NCBI GenBank assembly: GCA_030704615.1
Contig: CM060734.1
Span: forward strand, 14,384,001-14,448,000
DNA length: 64,000 bases
From: Takakia lepidozioides
Lineage: Eukaryota; Streptophyta; Takakiopsida; Takakiales; Takakiaceae
Reading direction: 5' to 3'
This document shows positions 53,701-64,000 of this stretch, one piece after another (position 1 is the stretch's first letter; every line of letters begins with the position of its first letter). The notes under the pieces were generated by a model. The model made no database searches. It saw nothing but the letters and a program-made list of their open reading frames with translations, and was not told where the DNA came from. A program made the translations under genes and the position numbers.

Positions 53701-56700
53701 CAAGAACACCGTCTGGTCATGAAACAGGTCTGCCCTACATTGTAGCATGTTACCAGATCTCTTTAAAGCCATCAGCTCGTCATATCTTGCTCCTTGTCAC
53801 ATCAGTATGCCATAGGGAACAAGAGATAGTCGCCCTAATGATTGTCATAAAGTAACAATCGGGAAATCTTATATCAGACTTTTAGTGTTTACCCACCCCT
53901 GTTTTGGGTGTACAAACCAAAGGGGCAGGTATTGGGACTTAGGTAATGAAGTCTGGCAGGGGTTTACCACCTGGTTATTCAGACAAAACATCTACCAGCA
54001 GCATATCATAATTGGGTATTTTTTTTATGGTGCTATAAAGAGCAAAGCCATAACCAGGAGAAACATGAAACATTGAGCCAAAGAAATGGAACTCATTCTT
54101 ATCATAAGGTATCTAAATCTGACATAAGGCATCGGCTACAGGGGACCGGCAAACAAGAGTAATGTGCATTGACCGGATCATGTATAAGGTGTACACGTCT
54201 ACTCCAGCAAGCTGTCTTACCAAGGCTAGCTCAAAATTTCAGCATTCAGAAGCCCTATAGATGTTCTATGCTTATCTCAGGTACCTTCAAGGATGCCTTA
54301 CTCTCCATGACCAATTAGCCAACATATTTTGGCTGGAGAAGATCTTACCTTATGAAGGACTTGCTTGCTCCACACCATGGTCATGGCGGGAGAGGAGGCT
54401 GATATCTCATGGCTTTGGCCTTCCCATTGCCTTGGGTTCGTCACTTCAATCAGGAACATATATTGATAACCTTTTGTCATGCTCAGACCAAGGTGTTAGT
54501 AAATCAAACATAAAACCGAAAACAGAAGGGAGATTGGTTGATAATGTGTACAAGAACCACCAAGTACACTGGTCTAAATCAGAGAGGGAAGATACGTATG
54601 TCTCGTCGAGACATGGACAAAGACCCGACAAGGTCATTGTAAAATTAACGACGAATCAGCCTCGTTATCAACCATTCTTCATTCACAAGTCAGCTTTATG
54701 ACAAATCCCAGACTTCAAAGTCAATGAAGTCTCTGGGTGGGAAAAATTAGAGACTCAATTACCACTGTTCATAGCAGGAAACCGTTGTTCGGCATGCTAA
54801 AAAGTGCCATTCATGACATGCCATGTCATTCGGTCTGTATTTTTTGGTCAGCTTACATACCAAGGCATAACCAACCATCCTAATTTATTGTTGGCCCAAA
54901 AACTAGTATAGTTTTGGGTTCTTTGTATCATTGGACATACCAAAGTGACCGAGCAGTAAGTATCCATGTCCAAATAAAGATCCATTGATCACTGTTCATG
55001 GCTGGAAATGTCTGTTGGTCTTAAAGAAGCCATTTATGATCATAGAAGGCGTAAGAACAAAATAAGAGCATTTCTTTACATAGAGAACATCACCAAAGCA
55101 GGGTTACGGACTGATATTTGGCAGCTTATACAACGGGGTGTAATCAGCCGCCGCCCTATTTCGCACATCAAGTCACTTATTGACACCATGTTTTTTGCCC
55201 CGTGATCTGTTTTAGATCTGGGGCTGGTGTGTAATTTCAATGGTAGGGTAGAGTAATATTCCCCCCTCTATTCCATGCCCCAAGACCAAGTTCTATGTCT
55301 GGGGTAGGGAAATCATTACCATAACAGGCTGTAATCAGATTTGCATGCCATGCAATCATCCATAGGAAACACAAAGAATCTGAATTGCTCATCCCATCAG
55401 GCCTGCAGGTTACTTTGGTATTATTTATCCTAAAGCAACTTGAATACAATGCCCGAATCATTCTCTTCACATCTACCAATGTCTTACCGTTTTGGAAAAT
55501 AGGTAAACATTCGAGGGCATATAACCAAGGACCGGATTTGGCCACGAAAGATCCATCCATATCAGTTTGGCATGGTATCAAGTGTCCTAAAGTAACCAGC
55601 TTCTAAAAGAGGCTAAGTTTCCAATGCTTGTACATTCAAGAACACCGTCTGGTCATGAAAACAGGTCTGCCCTACATTGTAGCATGTTACCAGATCTCTT
55701 TAAAGCCATCAGCTCGTCATATCGTTGCTCCATTGTCACATCAGTATGCCATAGGGAACAAGAGATAGTCGCCCTAATGATTGTCATAAAGTAACAATCG
55801 GGAAATCTTATATCAGACTTTTAGTGTTTACCCACCCCTTGTTTTGGGTGTACAAAACCAAAGGGGGCAGGTATTGGGACTTAGGTAATGAAGTCTGGCA
55901 GGGGTTTACCACCTGGTTATATTCAGACAAACATCTACCAGCAGCATATCATAATTGGGTATTTTTTTTTGGTGCTATAAAGAGCAAAGCCATAACCAGG
56001 AGAAACATGGAAACATTTGAGCCAAAGAAATGGAACTCATTCTTATCATAAGGTATCTAAATCTGACATAAGGCATCGGCTACAGGGGACCGGCAAACAA
56101 GAGTAATGTGCATTGACCGGATCATGTATAAGGTGTACACGTCTACTCCAGCAAGCTGTCTTACCAAGGCCTAGCTCAAAATTTCAGCATTCAGAAGCCC
56201 TATAGATGTTCTATGCTTATCTCAGGTACCTTCAAGGATGCCTTACTCTCCATGACCAATTAGCCAACATATTTTTGCTGGAGAAGATCTTACCTTATGA
56301 AGGACTTGCTTGCTCCACACCATGGTCATGGCGGGAGAGGAGGCTGATATCTCATGGCTTTGGCCTTCCCATTGCCTTGGGTTCGTCACTTCAATCAGGA
56401 ACATATATTGATAACCTTTTGTCATGCTCAGACCAAGGTGTTAGTAAATCAAACATAAAACCGAAAACAGAAGGGAGATTGGTTGATAATGTGTACAAGA
56501 ACCACCAAGTACACTGGTCTAAATCAGAGAGGGAAGATACGTATGTCTCGTCGAGACATGGACAAAGACCCGACAAGGTCATTGTAAAATTAACGACGAA
56601 TCAGCCTCGTTATCAACCATTCTTCATTCACAAGTCAGCTTTATGACAAATCCCAGACTTCAAAGTCAATGAAGTCTCTGGGTGGGAAAAATTAGAGACT

Positions 56701-59700
56701 CAATTACCACTGTTCATAGCAGGAAACCGTTGTTCGGCATGCTAAAAAGTGCCATTCATGACATGCCATGTCATTCGGCCTGTATTTTTTGGTCAGCTTA
56801 CATACCAAGGCATAACCAACCATCCTAATTTATTGTTGGCCCAAAAACTAGTATAGTTTTGGGTTCTTTGTATCATTGGACATACCAAAGTGACTGAGCA
56901 GTAAGTATCCATGTCCAAATAAAGATCCATTGATCACTGTTCATGGCTGGAAATGTCTGTTGGTCTTAAAGAAGCCATTTATGATCATAGAAGGCGTAAG
57001 AACAAAATAAGAGCATTTCTTTACATAGAGAACATCACCAAAGCAGGGTTACGGACTGATATTTGGCAGCTTATACAACGGGGTGTAATCAGCCGCCCTA
57101 TTTCGCACATCAAGTCACTTATTGACACCATGTTTTTTGCCCCATGATCTGTTTTAGATCTGGGGCTGGTGTGTAATTTCAATGGTAGGGTAGAGTAATA
57201 TTCCCCCTCTTATTCCATGCCCCAAGACCAAGTTCTATGTCTGGGGTAGGGAAATCATTACCATAACAGGCTGTAATCAGATTTGCATGCCATGCAATCA
57301 TCCATAGGAAACACAAAGAATCTGAATTGCTCATCCCATCAGGCCTGCAGGTTACTTTGGTATATTTATCCTAAAGCAACTTGAATACAATGCCCGAATC
57401 ATTCTCTTCACATCTACCAATGTCTTACCCGTTTTGGAAAATAGGTAAACATTCGAGGGCATATAACCAAGGACCGGATTTGGCCACGAAAGATCCATCC
57501 ATATCAGTTTGGCATGGTATCAAGTGTCCTAAAGTAACCAGCTTCTAAAAGAGGCTAAGTTTCCAATGCTTGTACATTCAAGAACACCGTCTGGTCATGA
57601 AAACAGGTCTGCCCTACATTGTAGCATGTTACCAGATCTCTTTAAAGCCATCAGCTCGTCATATCGTTGCTCCATTGTCACATCAGTATGCCATAGGGAA
57701 CAAGAGATAGTCGCCCTAATGATTGTCATAAAGTAACAATCGGGAAATCTTATATCAGACTTTTAGTGTTTACCCACCCCTGTTTTGGGTGTACAAAACC
57801 AAAGGGGGCAGGTATTGGGACTTAGGTAATGAAGTCTGGCAGGGGTTTACCACCTGGTTATATTCAGACAAAACATCTACCAGCAGCATATCATAATTGG
57901 GTATTTTTTTTTATGGTGCTATAAAGAGCAAAGCCATAACCAGGAGAAACATGGAAACATTTGAGCCAAGAAATGGAACTCATTCTTATCATAAGGTATC
58001 TAAATCTGACATAAGGCATCGGCTACAGGGGACCGGCAAACAAGAGTAATGTGCATTGACCGGATCATGTATAAGGTGTACACGTCTACTCCAGCAAGCT
58101 GTCTTACCAAGGCCTAGCTCAAAATTTCAGCATTCAGAAGCCCTATAGATGTTCTATGCTTATCTCAGGTACCTTCAAGGATGCCTTACTCTCCATGACC
58201 AATTAGCCAACATATTTTTGCTGGAGAAGATCTTACCTTATGAAGGACTTGCTTGCTCCACACCATGGTCATGGCGGGAGAGGAGGCTGATATCTCATGG
58301 CTTTGGCCTTCCCATTGCCTTGGGTTCGTCACTTCAATCAGGAACATATATTGATAACCTTTTGTCATGCTCAGACCAAGGTGTTAGTAAATCAAACATA
58401 AAACGAAAACAGAAGGGAGATTGGTTGATAATGTGTACAAGAACCACCAAGTACACTGGTCTAAATCAGAGAGGGAAGATACGTATGTCTCGTCGAGACA
58501 TGGACAAAGACCCGACAAGGTCATTGTAAAATTAACGACGAATCAGCCTCGTTATCAACCATTCTTCATTCATTCACAAGTCAGCTTTATGACAAATCCC
58601 AGACTTCAAAGTCAATGAAGTCTCTGGGTGGGAAAAATTAGAGACTCAATTACCACTGTTCATAGCAGGAAACCGTTGTTCGGCATGCTAAAAAGTGCCA
58701 TTCATGACATGCCATGTCATTCGGTCTGTATTTTTTGGTCAGCTTACATACCAAGGCATAACAACCAACCATCCTAATTTATTGTTGGCCCAAAAACTAG
58801 TATAGTTTTGGGTTTTTGTATCATTGGACATACCAAAGTGACTGAGCAGTAAGTATCCATGTCCAAATAAAGATCCATTGATCACTGTTCATGGCTGGAA
58901 ATGTCTGTTGGTCTTAAAGAAGCCATTTATGATCATAGAAGGCGTAAGAACAAAATAAGAGCATTTCTTTACATAGAGAACATCACCAAAGCAGGGTTAC
59001 GGACTGATATTTGGCAGCTTATACAACGGGGTGTAATCAGCGCCCTATTTCGCACATCAAGTCACTTATTGACACCATGTTTTTTGCCCCGTGATCTGTT
59101 TTAGATCTGGGGCTGGTGTGTAATTTCAATGGTAGGGTAGAGTAATATTCCCCCTCTTATTCCATGCCCCAAGACCAAGTTCTATGTCTGGGGTAGGGAA
59201 ATCATTACCATAACAGGCTGTAATCAGATTTGCATGCCATGCAATCATCCATAGGAAACACAAAGAATCTGAAATTGCTCATCCCATCAGGCCTGCAGGT
59301 TACTTTGGTATTATTTATCCTAAAGCAACTTGAATACAATGCCCGAATCATTCTCTTCACATCTACCAATGTCTTACCGTTTTGGAAAATAGGTAAACAT
59401 TCGAGGGCATATAACCAAGGACCGGATTTGGCCACGAAAGATCCATCCATATCAGTTTGGCATGGTATCAAGTGTCCTAAAGTAACCAGCTTCTAAAAGA
59501 GGCTGAGTTTCCAATGCTTGTACATTCAAGAACACCGTCTGGTCATGAAAACAGGTCTGCCCTACATTGTAGCATGTTACCAGATCTCTTTAAAGCCATC
59601 AGCTCGTCATATCGTTGCTCCATTGTCACATCAGTATGCCATAGGGAACAAGAGATAGTCGCCCTAATGATTGTCATAAAGTAACAATCGGGAAATCTTA

Positions 59701-62700
59701 TATCAGACTTTTAGTGTTTACCCACCCCTTGTTTTGGGTGTACAAAACCAAAGGGGGCAGGTATTGGGACTTAGGTAATGAAGTCTGGCAGGGGTTTACC
59801 ACCTGGTTATATTCAGACAAAACATCTACCAGCAGCATATCATAATTGGGTATTTTTTTATGGTGCTATAAAGAGCAAAGCCATAACCAGGAGAAACATG
59901 GAAACATTTGAGCCAAAGAAATGGAACTCATTCTTATCATAAGGTATCTAAATCTGACATAAGGCATCGGCTACAGGGGACCGGCAAACAAGAGTAATGT
60001 GCATTGACCGGATCATGTATAAGGTGTACACGTCTACTCCAGCAAGCTGTCTTACCAAGGCCTAGCTCAAAATTTCAGCATTCAGAAGCCCTATAGATGT
60101 TCTATGCTTATCTCAGGTACCTTCAAGGATGCCTTACTCTCCATGACCAATTAGCCAACATATTTTTGCTGGAGAAGATCTTACCTTATGAAGGACTTGC
60201 TTGCTCCACACCATGGTCATGGCGGGAGAGGAGGCTGATATCTCATGGCTTTGGCCTTCCCATTGCCTTGGGTTCGTCACTTCAATCAGGAACATATATT
60301 GATAACCTTTTGTCATGCTCAGACCAAGGTGTTAGTAAATCAAACATAAAACCGAAAACAGAAGGGAGATTGGTTGATAATGTGTACAAGAACCACCAAG
60401 TACACTGGTCTAAATCAGAGAGGGAAGATACGTATGTCTCGTCGAGACATGGACAAAGACCCGACAAGGTCATTGTAAAATTAACGACGAATCAGCCTCG
60501 TTATCAACCATTCTTCATTCACAAGTCAGCTTTATGACAAATCCCAGACTTCAAAGTCAATGAAGTCTCTGGGTGGGAAAATTAGAGACTCAATTACCAC
60601 TGTTCATAGCAGGAAACCGTTGTTCGGCATGCTAAAAAGTGCCATTCATGACATGCCATGTCATTCGGTCTGTATTTTTTGGTCAGCTTACATACCAAGG
60701 CATAACCAACCATCCTAATTTATTGTTGGCCCAAAAACTAGTATAGTTTTGGGTTCTTTGTATCATTGGACATACCAAAGTGACTGAGCAGTAAGTATCC
60801 ATGTCCAAATAAAGATCCATTGATCACTGTTCATGGCTGGAAATGTCTGTTGGTCTTAAAGAAGCCATTTATGATCATAGAAGGCGTAAGAACAAAATAA
60901 GAGCATTTCTTTACATAGAGAACATCACCAAAGCAGGGTTACGGACTGATATTTGGCAGCTTATACAACGGGGTGTAATCAGCGCCCTATTTCGCACATC
61001 AAGTCACTTATTGACACCATGTTTTTTGCCCCGTGATCTGTTTTAGATCTGGGGCTGGTGTGTAATTTCAATGGTAGGGTAGAGTAATATTCCCCCCTCT
61101 TATTCCATGCCCCAAGACCAAGTTCTATGTCTGGGGTAGGGAAATCATTACCATAACAGGCTGTAATCAGATTTGCATGCCATGCAATCATCCATAGGAA
61201 ACACAAAGAATCTGAATTGCTCATCCCATCAGGCCTGCAGGTTACTTTGGTATATTTATCCTAAAGCAACTTGAATACAATGCCCGAATCATTCTCTTCA
61301 CATCTACCAATGTCTTACCGTTTTGGAAAATAGGTAAACATTCGAGGGCATATAACCAAGGACCGGATTTGGCCACGAAAGATCCATCCATATCAGTTTG
61401 GCATGGTATCAAGTGTCCTAAAGTAACCAGCTTCTAAAAGAGGCTAAGTTTCCAATGCTTGTACATTCAAGAACACCGTCTGGTCATGAAAACAGGTCTG
61501 CCCTACATTGTAGCATGTTACCAGATCTCTTTAAAGCCATCAGCTCGTCATATCGTTGCTCCATTGTCACATCAGTATGCCATAGGGAACAAGAGATAGT
61601 CGCCCTAATGATTGTCATAAAGTAACAATCGGGAAATCTTATATCAGACTTTTAGTGTTTACCCACCCCTTGTTTTGGGTGTACAAAACCAAAGGGGGCA
61701 GGTATTGGGACTTAGGTAATGAAGTCTGGCAGGGGTTTACCACCTGGTTATATTCAGACAAAACATCTACCAGCAGCATATCATAATTGGGTATTTTTTT
61801 TTATGGTGCTATAAAGAGCAAAGCCATAACCAGGAGAAACACGGAAACATTTGAGCCAAAGAAATGGAACTCATTCTTATCATAAGGTATCTAAATCTGA
61901 CATAAGGCATCGGCTACAGGGGACCGGCAAACAAGAGTAATGTGCATTGACCGGATCATGTATAAGGTGTACACGTCTACTCCAGCAAGCTGTCTTACCA
62001 AGGCCTAGCTCAAAATTTCAGCATTCAGAAGCCCTATAGATGTTCTATGCTTATCTCAGGTACCTTCAAGGATGCCTTACTCTCCATGACCAATTAGCCA
62101 ACATATTTTGCTGGAGAAGATCTTACCTTATGAAGGACTTGCTTGCTCCACACCATGGTCATGGCGGGGAGAGGAGGCTGATATCTCATGGCTTTGGCCT
62201 TCCCATTGCCTTGGGTTCGTCACTTCAATCAGGAACATATATTGATAACCTTTTGTCATGCTCAGACCAAGGTGTTAGTAAATCAAACATAAAACCGAAA
62301 ACAGAAGGGAGATTGGATAATGTGTACAAGAACCACCAAGTACACTGGTCTAAATCAGAGAGGGAAGATACGTATGTCTCGTCGAGACATGGACAAAGAC
62401 CGACAAGGTCATTGTAAAATTAACGACGAATCAGCCTCGTTATCAACCATTCTTCATTCACAAGTCAGCTTTATGACAAATCCCAGACTTCAAAGTCAAT
62501 GAAGTCTCTGGGTGGGAAAAATTAGAGACTCAATTACCACTGTTCATAGCAGGAAACCGTTGTTCGGCATGCTACAAAAAGTGCCATTCATGACATGCCA
62601 TGTCATTCGGTCTGTATTTTTTGGTCAGCTTACATACCAAGGCATAACCAACCATCCTAATTTATGTTGCCCAAAAACTAGTATAGTTTTGGGTTCTTTG

Positions 62701-64000
62701 TATCATTGGACATACCAAAGTGACTGAGCAGTAAGTATCCATGTCCAAATAAAGATCCATTGATCACTGTTCATGGCTGGAAATGTCTGTTGGTTAAAGA
62801 AAGCCATTTATGATCATAGAAGGCGTAAGAACAAAATAAGAGCATTTCTTTACATAGAGAACATCACCAAAGCAGGGTTACGGACTGATATTTGGCAGCT
62901 TATACAACGGGGTGTAATCAGCCGCCCTATTTTCGCACATCAAGTCACTTATTGACACCATGTTTTTTGCCCCGTGATCTGTTTTAGATCTGGGGCTGGT
63001 GTGTAATTTCAATGGTAGGGTAGAGTAATATTTCCACCTCTTATTCCATGCCCCAAGACCAAGTTCTATGTCTGGGGTAGGGAAATCATTACCATAACAG
63101 GCTGTAATCAGATTTGCATGCCATGCAATCATCCATAGGAAACACAAAGAATCTGAATTGCTCATCCCATCAGGCCTGCAGGTTACTTTGGTATTATTTA
63201 TCCTAAAAGCAACTTGAATTGCCCGAATCATTCTCTTCACATCTACCAATGTCTTACCGTTTTGGAAAATAGGTAAACATTCGAGGGCATATAACCAAGG
63301 ACCGGGATTGGCACGAAAGATCCATCCATATCAGTTTTGGCATGGTATCAAGTGTCCTAAAGTAACCAGCTTCTAAAAGAGGCTGAGTTTCCAATGCTTG
63401 TACATTCAAGAACACCGTCTGGTCATGAAAACAGGTCTGCCCTACATTGTAGCATGTTACCAGATCTCTTTAAAGCCATCAGCTCGTCATATCGTTGCTC
63501 CATTGTCACATCAGTATGCCATAGGGAACAAGAGATAGTCGCCCTAATGATTGTCATAAAGTAACAATCGGGAAATCTTATATCAGACTTTTAGTGTTTA
63601 CCCACCCCTTGTTTTGGGTGTACAAAACCAAAGGGGGGCAGGTATTGGGACTTAGGTAATGAAGTCTGGCAGGGGTTTACCACCTGGTTATATTCAGACA
63701 AAACATCTACCAGCAGCATATCATAATTGGGTATTTTTTTTTTATGGTGCTATAAAGAGCAAAGCCATAACCAGGAGAAACACGGAAACATTTGAGCCAA
63801 AGAAATGGAACTCATTCTTATCATAAGGTATCTAAATCTGACATAAGGCATCGGCTACAGGGGACCGGCAAACAGAGTAATGTGCATTGACGGATCATGT
63901 ATAAGGTGTACACGTCTACTCCAGCAAGCTGTCTTACCAAGGCCTAGCTCAAAATTTCAGCATTCAGAAGCCCTATAGATGTTCTATGCTTATCTCAGGT
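35780..64000. repeat. Tandem array of a 1.94-kb unit, 14 full copies plus one partial
   Basis: Taking ATCAGCCGCCCTATTTCG as the unit start, copies begin at 35780, 37711, 39639, 41579, 43525, 45442, 47381, 49317, 51264, 53207, 55143, 57088, 59036, 60978 and 62927. Unit lengths are 1917-1949 bp. All copies are in one orientation and nearly identical; differences are mainly single-base indels, a T-run of variable length, and CG/TG or CG/CA changes. The left edge is sharp at about 35777; the right edge is outside the window. No transposon ends, rRNA or tRNA were recognised. Short open stretches recur (for instance + 40698-41138 and - 41512-42015) but are broken in other copies by non-triplet indels, so I treat the array as non-coding satellite DNA. 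Confidence 0.95.

Overview
The window looks like nuclear DNA of a streptophyte (charophyte-type alga or early-diverging plant). It has a multi-exon gene with GT-AG introns, plant-style PIEZO sequence, several retrotransposon classes and a long satellite array. Chara is my guess from the kind of repeats and gene architecture; I could not test this.

Layout. (1) 1-3173 (+): a multi-exon, decayed gene whose distal exons read like the motif X / motif I / motif II part of a beta-class (N4/N6) amino-methyltransferase. One intron holds a cluster of palindromes. (2) 3745-5460 (+): a broken, gag-like coiled-coil reading frame, followed by purine-rich DNA and a small fragment on the other strand. (3) 8681-24784 (-): the single recognisable cellular gene, a PIEZO mechanosensitive channel. 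Seven exons are identified, from mid-protein to the C-terminal stop. One expected exon was not found between 9813 and 11758, and the N-terminal exons were not found. Its 7-kb intron (12710-19752) is packed with 5'-truncated copies of one LINE family, three of them stacked head to tail with the same 12-bp target motif between them. (4) 25595-26031: a Tourist/PIF-Harbinger-like MITE with TTA target duplications. (5) 26111-26480 and 30192-30770: two clusters of a 26-bp palindrome repeated at 53-bp steps, on either side of a 5'-truncated L1-like LINE (27487-30190, -). (6) 30771-33680 (-): 3' LTR and pol of a Ty3/gypsy element whose integrase ends in a PHD finger, cut off by a 500-base assembly gap (33681-34180). 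(7) 34181-34910 (+): a gene fragment with a SWIM-like zinc motif. (8) 35780-64000: a tandem array of a 1.94-kb unit, 14 full copies plus one partial, running off the right edge.

Themes. Nonsense codons in the decayed frames are mostly TAG where CAG would fit, plus some TGA where CGA would fit. The axes of both palindrome families read TG, CA, TA or CG. Both patterns are what deamination of methylated CHG and CG sites would leave, so much of this window was probably heavily methylated. PIEZO itself has one in-frame TGA and about seven single-base frame changes with intact splice sites. That fits either residual indel errors in the assembly or early decay. PIEZO ends in TAG, so the genetic code appears standard.
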